DNA of 64,000 bases from JANNNX01 sp031398745 (GTDB lineage Bacteria; Actinomycetota; Acidimicrobiia; Acidimicrobiales; CADCSY01): the NCBI GenBank assembly GCA_031398745.1, contig JANNNX010000057.1, forward strand, positions 1 through 64,000, in the 5' to 3' direction. Shown here one piece after another: positions 24,217 through 32,578 of the stretch. The position numbers and the translations under genes are program-made. Positions within the stretch are counted from its first letter, which is position 1; every line of letters begins with the position of its first letter. The notes under the pieces are model-generated. The model saw only the letters and a program-made list of their open reading frames with translations. It made no database searches and was not told the origin of the DNA.

Positions 24217-25323
24217 GTGATCCGCGCCGCCGTGCTGCCCGCTGCCGGCCAACCTCTCGAGATCGTCGACGACCTCGAGATCGAGGGGCCTCGGGTCGGC
24301 GAGGTGCGCATCCGGGTGGGTGCCTCCGGCGTGTGCCACACCGACCTGTCGATCCGCGACGGGGTCGTGCTCTCGGTCACGCCGGTGGTGCTCGGGCACG
24401 AGGGCGCGGGCGAGGTCGTGGAAGTCGGGCCCGGGGTCGACCACCTGGCCGTGGGCGACCGGGTGGTCGTGTCGTGGGTGCCCCAGTGCGGCGAGTGCTT
24501 CTTCTGCCGGCGGGGCGAAGGGCACCTCTGCAAGACCGCCGATGTGGCCATGGCCGGCGCCTGCCTGCTCGACGGCTCCACCCGCCTGCGCCGGCAAGGC
24601 CGACCGGTGCACCAGCTCTCGGCCGTCGGCACCTTCGCCCAGGAGGCGATCATCCCGGCCACCGCCGGGGTGAGGGTGCCGAACGAGCTGTCCTTCGAGC
24701 ACGCCGCCCTCATCGGCTGCGGCGTCCTGACCGGGGTCGGCGCCGCGCTGCGCACCGCCCGCATCGCCGAAGGAGACACGGTGGCCGTGATCGGCTGCGG
24801 AGGCGTCGGGCTCAACGTCATCCAGGGAGCCCGCATCGCCGGCGCCGGCGCCATCATCGCCATCGACACCAACCCGGCCAAGCTCGCCCTGGCCGAGGCC
24901 ATGGGAGCCACCGCACTGATCGACGCATCGAGCACCCGGCCGGTGAGCGAGGTCCAGGGCCAGACCTCCGAACGCGGCGCCGACGTGGTGTTCGAGGCCA
25001 TCGGGCTCCAGCAGACCATCGACCAAGCGCTGTCCATGACCCGCCGGGGCGGCCAGACCGTGCTGGTCGGCCTCCCATCGATGACCACCCGCCTCCAGGT
25101 GCCGGCGATGCTCGGCGTGGTGATGGCAGCCAAGTCGATCATCGGGTGCTGGTACGGCTCGGCCGATGTCCGCCGCGACGTCCCGACGGTGCTCGAGTTG
25201 GTGGCTTCGGGCCAGCTCCTGCTCGAACCGCTGGTGGCCGAGACGATCGAACTCGATCAGATCGAGGCCGCCTTCGAGACGATGCGGGCCGGCACGGCCG
25301 CCCGCTCGGTGGTCGTCTTCTAG
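24217..25323 (+). CDS. Zinc-dependent alcohol dehydrogenase (MDR family)
   Basis: This NAD(P)-dependent, zinc-containing alcohol dehydrogenase has 368 aa. The catalytic zinc site is seen in GVCHTDLSI (Cys) and GHEGAGEVVEVG (His-Glu), and a structural-zinc set in CGECFFCRRGEGHLC. The coenzyme fold carries VIGCGGVGLN and ends in a SIIGCWYGSADVRRDVP segment like that of the class III/mycothiol-dependent branch. It overlaps the end of cysS by 4 nt on the opposite strand. Substrate range (primary alcohols, aldehydes or a thiol adduct) is not determined by sequence. Confidence 0.87.
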   Translation: MIRAAVLPAAGQPLEIVDDLEIEGPRVGEVRIRVGASGVCHTDLSIRDGVVLSVTPVVLGHEGAGEVVEVGPGVDHLAVGDRVVVSWVPQCGECFFCRRGEGHLCKTADVAMAGACLLDGSTRLRRQGRPVHQLSAVGTFAQEAIIPATAGVRVPNELSFEHAALIGCGVLTGVGAALRTARIAEGDTVAVIGCGGVGLNVIQGARIAGAGAIIAIDTNPAKLALAEAMGATALIDASSTRPVSEVQGQTSERGADVVFEAIGLQQTIDQALSMTRRGGQTVLVGLPSMTTRLQVPAMLGVVMAAKSIIGCWYGSADVRRDVPTVLELVASGQLLLEPLVAETIELDQIEAAFETMRAGTAARSVVVF

Positions 25324-26678
25324 GCCCGACGGGCTCGGGTGCCCTGCGGGGTGTCCTCCACCAGCCACCCCGCCGTCTCCAACTGCTGGCGCACCGCGTC
25401 GGCCTCGGCCCAGTCGCGGGCCAGTCGGGCTGCGTCGCGTCGACGGACGAGCTCGGCGGTCTCCTCGTCGAGGACGTCGGCTCCCCCTCGCAGATCGAGG
25501 CCGACCGCCCGGGCGATCTCTCGCACGGCGGCCACCAGCGGAGCGGCGGCCTCGGGCTCGATCTCATCGAGCGCGGTGTTGGCCCGCTTGGCCAGCTCGA
25601 AGAGCAGAGCCACCGCCCCCGGGGTGTTCAGGTCGTCGTCCATGAACTCGACGAAGCGGGTCATGGCCCAGTCGTCGGGCTCGACGTCGGCCAGCCTCGA
25701 AGCGACGGCCCGCTGATCGAGGGTGTCGAGCCGGGAGAGGGCAGCCCGGGCGCGGTCGACGGCGTCGGTGGTGACCTCCTGGGGGGCTCGGTAGTGGGCC
25801 TGGAGGACGAGCAGGCGGAACGCCCGGGGCTCGGTGCGCCCCAGAAGGTCGGGCAGGGTGGTGAAGTTGCCGACCGACTTCGACATCTTCTGCCCGCTCA
25901 CCACCACGTGACCCGAGTGGGTCCAGTGCCGGGCGAACCGGTGGCCGGCGGCGAGGGCCTGGGCCCGCTCGTTCTCGTGGTGAGGGAAGGCCAGGTCGAT
26001 GCCCCCGCCGTGGAGGTCGAAACCCTCGCCCAGCAGCCCCAGCGCCATGACCACACACTCCGTGTGCCACCCCGGGCGGCCGTCGCCCCAGGGCGAGGGC
26101 CAGGTCGGTTCGCCCGGCTTGGCCTTCTTCCACAGCACGAAGTCGAGAGGCGAGCGCTTCTCCTCGTCGACCTCGACCCGGGCTCCGGAGCGCAGCGAGT
26201 CGAGCGACTGCCGGGCCAGCAGGCCGTAGCCGGGCACCGACTCGACCGCGAAGTAGACACCGTCGCCGGTCTCGTAGGCCGAGCCGGCCTCCACCAGGCG
26301 GCCGATGAGCTCGACCATCGGCTCGACCCACTCGGTGGCGTGGGGGGTGTCGTCGGGGGGGAGGACGGCCAGAGCGTCCAGCGCGTCGGACCACGTGGGC
26401 TCGAACTCGGCGACCAGCTCGACGGTCGAGATCCCCCGGTCGTTGGCCCGCTGGATGATCTTGTCGTCGATATCGGTGACGTTGCTCACGAAGCGGACCT
26501 CCAGCCCGCTCCAGGTCAGGTAGCGCCGCAGCACGTCCCAGACCACGAAGAGCCGCCCGTGACCGACGTGGGGGACGTCGTAGACGGTGCCCCCACACAC
26601 GTACATCGACACCCGCCCGGGCTCGCGCAGTTCGAGCTCGGCGACCGTTCCGGTGGCGGTGTCGTGGAGGCGCAGCAC
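25320..26678 (-). CDS. cysS: Cysteinyl-tRNA synthetase
   Basis: This class I aminoacyl-tRNA synthetase charges tRNA-Cys (452 aa, normal length). It has the HIGH-like HVGHGR, the zinc ligands CGGTVYD, HTECVVMALG and GGIDLAFPHHENE, and KMSKSVGN. The C-terminal anticodon-binding helices are present. The related mycothiol enzyme MshC is shorter, and this length fits CysS. GTG 26678 lies 8 nt after a TACGCT box on the minus strand. It is divergent from valS with 47 nt between starts. Confidence 0.93.
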   Translation of the reverse strand: MLRLHDTATGTVAELELREPGRVSMYVCGGTVYDVPHVGHGRLFVVWDVLRRYLTWSGLEVRFVSNVTDIDDKIIQRANDRGISTVELVAEFEPTWSDALDALAVLPPDDTPHATEWVEPMVELIGRLVEAGSAYETGDGVYFAVESVPGYGLLARQSLDSLRSGARVEVDEEKRSPLDFVLWKKAKPGEPTWPSPWGDGRPGWHTECVVMALGLLGEGFDLHGGGIDLAFPHHENERAQALAAGHRFARHWTHSGHVVVSGQKMSKSVGNFTTLPDLLGRTEPRAFRLLVLQAHYRAPQEVTTDAVDRARAALSRLDTLDQRAVASRLADVEPDDWAMTRFVEFMDDDLNTPGAVALLFELAKRANTALDEIEPEAAAPLVAAVREIARAVGLDLRGGADVLDEETAELVRRRDAARLARDWAEADAVRQQLETAGWLVEDTPQGTRARRA

Positions 26679-26686
26679 GGCGCCGG

Positions 26687-26692
26687 AGCGTA
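26687..26692 (-). promoter_or_regulatory. -10 box, leaderless start of cysS
   Basis: TACGCT on the minus strand, 8 nt before GTG 26678. Confidence 0.5.
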
Positions 26693-26712
26693 GCGACGGG
26701 TCCGGCGGCGAA

Positions 26713-26718
26713 TACGGT
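26713..26718 (+). promoter_or_regulatory. -10 box, leaderless start of valS
   Basis: TACGGT ends 7 nt before ATG 26726, which argues against the in-frame GTG 26717 lying within the box. Confidence 0.55.
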
Positions 26719-26725
26719 GCCGGCC

Positions 26726-29296
26726 ATGACCGTCCCGGACAAGCCCACCCTCGACGGCTTGGAGGACCGCTGGTCGACCCGGTGGGAGGCCGACGGCACC
26801 TACCGCTTCGACCGGACCCGACCCCGCTCCGAGGTGTACTCGATCGACACCCCGCCGCCCACGGTGAGCGGCAGCCTCCACATCGGTCACGTGTTCAGCT
26901 ACACCCACACCGATGCCGTGGCCCGCTTCCAGCGCATGCGGGGCAAGGCCGTCTTCTACCCGATGGGGTGGGACGACAACGGCCTGCCGACCGAGCGCCG
27001 GGTGCAGAACCACTTCGGCGTGCGCTGCGACCCGAGCCTTCCCTACCAGCCCGACCTGGTGCTCGACCCCGGAGCGGGCGGGGCAGCGGCCGGACGTGGC
27101 GAGGAGCTGGTGTCGGTCTCGCGGCGCAACTTCGTCGAGCTCTGCGAGCGCCTGACCGCGGAGGACGAGCAGGTCTTCGAGCTGCTCTGGCGCACGCTGG
27201 GCCTGTCGGTCGACTGGTCGATGTCCTACGCCACCATCGACGAGCGGAGCCGCCGGGCCAGCCAGCGGGCGTTCCTGCGCAATCTCGAACGGGGCGAGGC
27301 CTACGCAGCCGATGCCCCGGTGCTCTGGGACGTCGACTTCCAGACCGCGGTGGCCCAGGCCGAGTTGGAGGACCGCGAGCAGCCCGGCGCCTACCACCGC
27401 ATCGCCTTCCCGCGGGTGGGCACCGACGGCGACGCGGTCGTGATCGACACCACCCGGCCCGAGTTGTTGGCGGCCTGCGTCGCCCTCGTCGCCCACCCCG
27501 ACGACGAGCGCTACCAGCCGCTTTTCGGCACCGAGGTCACCACCCCGCTCTTCGGCGTGGCCGTCCCGGTCCTGGCCCACCGGTTGGCCGATCCCGAGAA
27601 GGGCTCGGGCATCGCCATGATCTGCACCTTCGGCGACACCACCGACGTCACCTGGTGGCGCGAACTCGACCTGCCAGTGCGCACGATCGTCGGTCGCGAC
27701 GGCCGCATCGAGTCGCAGCCGCCGATTGCCCTGGCCATCCCGGCGGCCGAGGAGGCGTGGGCCCAGATCGCCGGGAGGACGGTCAAGCAGGCACGGCGCA
27801 CCATCGTCGAGCTGCTGGCCGCGTCGGGTGCACTGCTCGGCGAACCTCGGGCCATCACCCACCCCGTGAAGTTCTTCGAGAAGGGCGACCGGCCCCTCGA
27901 GATCGTCTCGTCCCGCCAGTGGTACCTGCGCAACGGCGGGCGCGACGCCGAGGTGCGGGCCGAGCTCGTCGACCGGGGCCGCTCGCTGCGCTGGCACCCG
28001 CCCTACATGCAGGCCCGCTTCGAGAACTGGGTCGAGGGGCTGACCGGCGACTGGCTCATCAGCCGCCAGCGGTTCTTCGGCGTGCCCTTCCCGCTCTGGT
28101 ACCGGCTGCGAGCCGACGGCACCACCGACCTCGAAGCACCCATCATCCCGGACGAGGCCGACCTCCCGGTCGACCCGGCCAGCGAGGCGCCGCCCGGCTT
28201 CACCGAGGACCAGCGGGGACGGCCCGGAGGCTTCGTGGGCGATCCCGACGTGATGGACACCTGGGCCACGTCCTCGCTGACCCCGCAGATCGCGACCGGC
28301 TGGGAGGACGACCCCGACCTCTTCGCCCGGACCTTCCCGATGGATCTGCGACCCCAGGCCCACGACATCATCCGGACCTGGCTGTTCTCGACCGTCGTGC
28401 GCAGCCACCTCGAGCACGGCCAGCTGCCGTGGACCGACGCCGCCATCTCGGGGTGGGTGCTCGACCCAGACCGCAAGAAGATGTCGAAGTCGAAGGGCAA
28501 CGTGGTCGTTCCGCTGCCCCTGCTGGCCGAGCACGGCGCCGACGCCGTCCGCTACTGGGCCGCCGGCGGCCGCCCGGGCACCGATACCGCCACCGATCTC
28601 GGCCAGATGAAGGTCGGCCGCCGGCTGGCCATCAAGCTGCTCAACGCCTCGCGGTTCGTGCTCGGGCTCTCCCCGTCGGACCCCGGGGTGGGAGCAATCA
28701 CCGAACCCCTCGACCTCGACATGCTCCACCGGCTGGCCGACGTGGTGGCCGACGCCACCGCCGCCTTCGAGGGCTACGACTACACCCGGGCCCTGGAGCG
28801 CACCGAGGCCCACTTCTGGACCTTCTGCGACGACTACGTCGAGCTGGTCAAGGGGCGGGCCTACGGCTCTCGGGGCGATGGACCGGCGGCGTCGGCCCAG
28901 GCCGCCCTGCGCCTCTCCTTGTCGATCCAACTCCGCCTGTTCGCCCCCTTCCTCCCGTTCGTCACCGAGGAGGTCTGGTCGTGGTGGCAGGAGGGCTCGA
29001 TCCACCAGGCGTCGTGGCCCGACGAGGCCGAGATCCGGGGCCCGCTGGCCCGAGGCCCGGCGGGTGTCGCCGATGTCGCGGCGGCGGTGCTGGGCGAGCT
29101 GCGCAAGGCCAAGACGGCGGCCAAGCGGTCGTTGCGAACCGAGGTCACTCGGGCGGTGGTGGTCGGCGACGCCGAGACCCTCGAGCGGCTGCGGGCGGTC
29201 GAGGCCGACGTCCGGGATGCCGGTCGGGTCGAGGACCTCGAGCTGGTCGAAGGGTCCGACCTCTCGGTCACGGCCACGTTGGCGCCCGAGGACTGA
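26726..29296 (+). CDS. valS: Valyl-tRNA synthetase, short type
   Basis: This class I synthetase for tRNA-Val has 856 aa. It has PPPTVSGSLHIGHVFSYTHTD (HIGH motif) and GWDDNGLPTERR, a CP1 editing domain (TTRPELLAACVALVAHPDD) and KKMSKSKGNVV. It ends soon after the anticodon domain with a short basic helix rather than the long coiled coil of many ValRS; this short type is common in Actinobacteria. The start ATG 26726 follows from the -10 box spacing and the family N-terminus KPTLDGLEDRWSTRW. Confidence 0.95.
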   Translation: MTVPDKPTLDGLEDRWSTRWEADGTYRFDRTRPRSEVYSIDTPPPTVSGSLHIGHVFSYTHTDAVARFQRMRGKAVFYPMGWDDNGLPTERRVQNHFGVRCDPSLPYQPDLVLDPGAGGAAAGRGEELVSVSRRNFVELCERLTAEDEQVFELLWRTLGLSVDWSMSYATIDERSRRASQRAFLRNLERGEAYAADAPVLWDVDFQTAVAQAELEDREQPGAYHRIAFPRVGTDGDAVVIDTTRPELLAACVALVAHPDDERYQPLFGTEVTTPLFGVAVPVLAHRLADPEKGSGIAMICTFGDTTDVTWWRELDLPVRTIVGRDGRIESQPPIALAIPAAEEAWAQIAGRTVKQARRTIVELLAASGALLGEPRAITHPVKFFEKGDRPLEIVSSRQWYLRNGGRDAEVRAELVDRGRSLRWHPPYMQARFENWVEGLTGDWLISRQRFFGVPFPLWYRLRADGTTDLEAPIIPDEADLPVDPASEAPPGFTEDQRGRPGGFVGDPDVMDTWATSSLTPQIATGWEDDPDLFARTFPMDLRPQAHDIIRTWLFSTVVRSHLEHGQLPWTDAAISGWVLDPDRKKMSKSKGNVVVPLPLLAEHGADAVRYWAAGGRPGTDTATDLGQMKVGRRLAIKLLNASRFVLGLSPSDPGVGAITEPLDLDMLHRLADVVADATAAFEGYDYTRALERTEAHFWTFCDDYVELVKGRAYGSRGDGPAASAQAALRLSLSIQLRLFAPFLPFVTEEVWSWWQEGSIHQASWPDEAEIRGPLARGPAGVADVAAAVLGELRKAKTAAKRSLRTEVTRAVVVGDAETLERLRAVEADVRDAGRVEDLELVEGSDLSVTATLAPED

Positions 29297-29323
29297 CGGG
29301 CGCCTGCTCCCGGGGCGGTGGCC

Positions 29324-29863
29324 TCAGCCCGACTGGGAGTGGTTGCCCACTCGCTTGATCTCCCCATTGGGCACGAACCACCGGCTGCCGTCGGCGGCCC
29401 GGATCCGGGTGACCCGCAAGCTCACGTGCTCGACCGTGCCGGTGACCTCGCCGAGGTCGACCGCGTCACCGACCCCCAGCTGGTCCTCCAACAGCAAGAA
29501 CAGGCCCGCGAGGCAGTCCCGCACCAGGCTCTGGGCCCCGAAGCCGAGCGCAACGCCGGCGATCGAGGCACCGGCGATGAACGGCGCCAGGTTGATGCGG
29601 AACACGTCGAGCACGGTGAGCACGACCAGCACCCCGAGCACCCAGGCACAGAGGCTGGTGAGGGTGGCGGCGATGGTCGTGGCCCGCTGCTGGGCCCGGT
29701 CCTGGAGCCCGACCGAGAGGCGCCGCACCGACCGGTGGACCAACCGCTTGAGGAGCTCGTAGGCGACGACGCCGGCCAGAACCACGACCGCAATGCGCAG
29801 CGGCACCGACACCAGCCACTCGGCCGTGTCGCGAGACACCGTGAGAGCGAGGAGCGGCACCAT
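29324..29863 (-). CDS. Small-conductance mechanosensitive channel (MscS family)
   Basis: This short MscS-type channel of 179 aa has three membrane helices (about 18-40, 62-85 and 90-112) and the pore-lining TM3 sequence ASIAGVALGFGAQSLVRDCL, followed by the start of the beta domain (LGEVTGTVEHVSLRVTRIR, then DGSRWFVPNGEI). It ends soon after, without the large C-terminal vestibule of E. coli MscS, as in minimal family members. ATG 29863 fits a leaderless TACCGT box. Confidence 0.85.
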   Translation of the reverse strand: MVPLLALTVSRDTAEWLVSVPLRIAVVVLAGVVAYELLKRLVHRSVRRLSVGLQDRAQQRATTIAATLTSLCAWVLGVLVVLTVLDVFRINLAPFIAGASIAGVALGFGAQSLVRDCLAGLFLLLEDQLGVGDAVDLGEVTGTVEHVSLRVTRIRAADGSRWFVPNGEIKRVGNHSQSG

Positions 29864-29872
29864 GAACCTGCC

Positions 29873-29878
29873 ACGGTA
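29873..29878 (-). promoter_or_regulatory. -10 box, leaderless start of MscS gene
   Basis: TACCGT on the minus strand, 9 nt before ATG 29863. Confidence 0.45.
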
Positions 29879-29935
29879 GGAGACCGACCCCCGTGCCTCC
29901 GACCACCCCGAAGGTCGACGGAGCCCGCGACCGCG

Positions 29936-29953
29936 TATCCTTCGCATTGCGAA
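29936..29953 (+). promoter_or_regulatory. -10 box plus palindromic operator upstream of oxygenase pair
   Basis: TATCCT (29936-29941) runs straight into TTCGCATTGCGAA (29941-29953), a perfect 6-1-6 inverted repeat (TTCGCA/TGCGAA). The site would cover the transcription start of the oxygenase genes. Its form recalls IclR-type sites but no regulator is encoded next to it. Confidence 0.5.
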
Positions 29954-29985
29954 ACATCGCAGGGGTCGACAGAGGGGGTCGGGCA

Positions 29986-31239
29986 ATGACAAAGGGCAAC
30001 GCCGGAGACCCGTTCGAGCCGCCGTCGGGGGGGATCACCCAGCCCACGCCGGCCGGGGTGGCCATGGTCGAGACGGCGCAGGCGATGCTGCCCGAGCTCC
30101 GGGCTGCCCAGGAGGAGATCGACCAGGGCCAGCGGGTGCCCGAGCGCTTCCTCAAGCAGCTGGCCGGCGCCGGCTTCTTCCGGGCCCTCGGTCCCGACGA
30201 GATCGGTGGCGGCCAGGCCGACTACGTGTCGTTCTTCCGGGCCGTCGAGGAGCTCGGTCGGGGGGCGGGGTCGGTGGGCTGGTGCGTGCTGGTCAACGGG
30301 GCCGCCACCAACCTGGCGACCTTCCTCGACCTCGACGGTGCCCGTGAGGTGTTCGCCGACGAGCTGACCGTGGTCGCCGGGTCGCCCGGCCCCCGCCAGG
30401 GCACCAAGGCGATCGAGGTCGAGGGCGGCTACCGGGTCTGGGGGCGCTGGCGCTTCGCCAGCAACAGCCGCCACGCCACCCACTTCATCGGCGGCTTCCT
30501 GGTCCACGACGATCTCGACGGCCCGCCCCGATCCCGGCCCGACGGCCGCCCGGACATGCGCACCGCCTACTTCCGGGCCGACCAGGTCGAGGTGGTCGAC
30601 GACTCCTGGGACACCATCGGGCTGCGCGGCACCCACTCCGGCGACTTCGTCGTCAGCGACGTGTTCGTCCCTCACCACTGGACGCTGTCGATCCTGGACG
30701 GACCCCGCCTGACCAACATCCAGCCGGTGAACGCGGCTGGCCACGCCATCGTCGGGCTGGGCATTGCCCGCCACGCCCTCGAGGCCTTCGTCGAACTGGC
30801 CGGGACCAAGGAGGTCAGTGCCATGGGCGCGCCGGCCGGCAGCCTGATCGGCGAGCGGGCGGTGATCCAGGCCGAGCTCGGGCGGGTCGAGTCGGAGGTA
30901 CGGGCGGCTCGGGCGTGGATGTACCAGGTGCTCCACGAAGGGTGGGCCCGGGCGGTGGCCGGCCAGCCCATCGACCCGGCCTTCCGGACGGTGAGCCAGC
31001 TGATGGAGGCCCATGTGGCCGAGGTCTGCCGCTCGGCCGTCCAGAAGCTGTGCGCCCTGGCCGCCACCACCGCCGTGTTCCGCCAGTCCGACCTCGCCCG
31101 CTGCCTGGGCGACGTCACCACCATGGCCGCCCACCGGGGCGTGCAGGAGATCTGGTACGAGCGGGGGGGCAAGACCCTGCTCGGGTTCGACGAGGGCCTG
31201 CCGGTGGGCACCGTGCCCACCGTGGCGGCCTTCTTGTGA
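29986..31239 (+). CDS. Flavin-dependent oxygenase, acyl-CoA dehydrogenase fold (HsaA/DszC-like)
   Basis: This 417-aa protein has the acyl-CoA dehydrogenase fold and fits the group D flavin monooxygenases (HsaA, HpaB-C2, DszC type) that hydroxylate aromatics or steroids with reduced flavin from a separate reductase. Seen are FRAVEELGRGAGSVGWCVLV, GGYRVWGRWRFASNSRHATH, SWDTIGLRGTHSGDFVVSDV and VQEIWYERGGK. It lacks the catalytic base region of true acyl-CoA dehydrogenases as far as can be judged. ATG 29986 has AGAGGGGG upstream. It lies 16 nt before a close paralogue; no flavin reductase gene is adjacent. Confidence 0.82.
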   Translation: MTKGNAGDPFEPPSGGITQPTPAGVAMVETAQAMLPELRAAQEEIDQGQRVPERFLKQLAGAGFFRALGPDEIGGGQADYVSFFRAVEELGRGAGSVGWCVLVNGAATNLATFLDLDGAREVFADELTVVAGSPGPRQGTKAIEVEGGYRVWGRWRFASNSRHATHFIGGFLVHDDLDGPPRSRPDGRPDMRTAYFRADQVEVVDDSWDTIGLRGTHSGDFVVSDVFVPHHWTLSILDGPRLTNIQPVNAAGHAIVGLGIARHALEAFVELAGTKEVSAMGAPAGSLIGERAVIQAELGRVESEVRAARAWMYQVLHEGWARAVAGQPIDPAFRTVSQLMEAHVAEVCRSAVQKLCALAATTAVFRQSDLARCLGDVTTMAAHRGVQEIWYERGGKTLLGFDEGLPVGTVPTVAAFL

Positions 31240-31255
31240 AGCAGGGGGAGACACC

Positions 31256-32512
31256 ATGTCCGAGGATGACGAACTGACGCTGACGCCCTATCCGGCGCCC
31301 CGAACACCACCCACGGCCAAGGGCGCCACCATGGTCGAGGCGGCGATCGCCATGAACGCCGAGCTGCGAGACGCGGCCGGCGAGATCGAAGCCACCCAGC
31401 GGGTGCCCGACTCGATCATCAAGGCGATGGGCGAGGTGGGCATGTTGACGGTGATGGCCCCCGAGCTGGTCGGCGGCGGCGGAGCCGACCTCCCGTCGGT
31501 GTTCCGCACCATGGAGGAACTGGGCCGGGGCTGCGGCTCGGTCGGCTGGACGATGCTGGTCAACGGCGCCGCCACCTCGCTCACCGCGTTTCTGCCCGAG
31601 GAGGGCCTACGGGAGGTGATCGCCGACCCGTTCACGGTCGTCGCCGGGTCGCCGCCGCCCTCGGGCAAGGCCTACCCGGTGGAGGGCGGGTTCCGGGTCA
31701 CCGGTCGGTGGCAGTTCGCGTCGAACAGCCGCCACGCCACCCACTTCGTCGGCGGCTTCCTGGTCCACGACCGGGCCACCGACACCCCGATGACCACCGC
31801 CGACGGGCGCCCGATGTGGCGCACGGGCTACTACCGGGCCGAGGACGTGACCATCGTCGACGGGTCCTGGGACACCTACGGGATGCGGGGCACCCACTCG
31901 GGCGAGTACGAGGTCGACGACGTTTTCATCCCCGAGCACTGGACGCTCAGCCTGATGGGGCCCCCGCAGCACCCCATGCCCTACCCGGTAACCGTCGCCG
32001 GGCACGCCATCGTCGCCCTCGGCGTCGCCCGGCACGCCGACGAGGCCTTCGTGGCCACCGCCCGGGGCAAGACCGGCCGCAGCGTGTTCGAGCGCATGGG
32101 CGGCCCGGCCCCCGACGCGGTGAGCCACCGCCCGATGGTCCAGGACCACTACGCCCGGTCGATCGCCCAGTTCCGGGCGGCCCGGGCCTGGATGTACGAG
32201 GTCCTCGACACCGCCTGGGCGGCCTGGCAGGACGGTGGCGGGGCGCCCGAGTCGATCCCGGTCGAACTGCGCACCACCTCGGGGCTCATGGAGGCCTTCT
32301 GCGCCACCTCCTGCAAGGACCTGGTCGAACGCCTGTCGACCCTGCTGGCGACCACCGTCATCCACCGGGGCAACGAGCTCGCCACCTGCCGGACCGACGT
32401 CCACACCATCTGCGCCCACGCCGGGTTGCAGGAGACCTGGTACGAGCGCAGCGGGGCGATCATGTTGGGCGAGGCCCAAGGAAGGACCGGGGTGACCCCC
32501 CTCAGCCTCTGA
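31256..32512 (+). CDS. Flavin-dependent oxygenase, paralogue of the preceding gene
   Basis: This 418-aa protein can be aligned with the upstream protein over its whole length; shared segments include MEELGRGCGSVGWTMLVNGA, GRWQFASNSRHATHF, GTHSGEYEVDDVFIPEHWTL and AGLQETWYERSG. ATG 31256 is preceded by AGGGGGAG at good spacing. A tandem duplication followed by divergence is the simplest reading. The two may form a hetero-oligomer or act on successive substrates. The substrate is unknown; the nearby intradiol dioxygenase suggests aromatic catabolism. Confidence 0.82.
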   Translation: MSEDDELTLTPYPAPRTPPTAKGATMVEAAIAMNAELRDAAGEIEATQRVPDSIIKAMGEVGMLTVMAPELVGGGGADLPSVFRTMEELGRGCGSVGWTMLVNGAATSLTAFLPEEGLREVIADPFTVVAGSPPPSGKAYPVEGGFRVTGRWQFASNSRHATHFVGGFLVHDRATDTPMTTADGRPMWRTGYYRAEDVTIVDGSWDTYGMRGTHSGEYEVDDVFIPEHWTLSLMGPPQHPMPYPVTVAGHAIVALGVARHADEAFVATARGKTGRSVFERMGGPAPDAVSHRPMVQDHYARSIAQFRAARAWMYEVLDTAWAAWQDGGGAPESIPVELRTTSGLMEAFCATSCKDLVERLSTLLATTVIHRGNELATCRTDVHTICAHAGLQETWYERSGAIMLGEAQGRTGVTPLSL

Positions 32513-32578
32513 CGCCACCCGGCTGACGCCAGAGGTTCACCCGTGGGGGTCGGACGGCCCATCAAGTGACCACGCAGA

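Noticed and set aside
26516..29005. About 830-codon minus-strand frame opposite valS
   Set aside because: It is a shadow of the ValRS gene with no domain and a biased composition.
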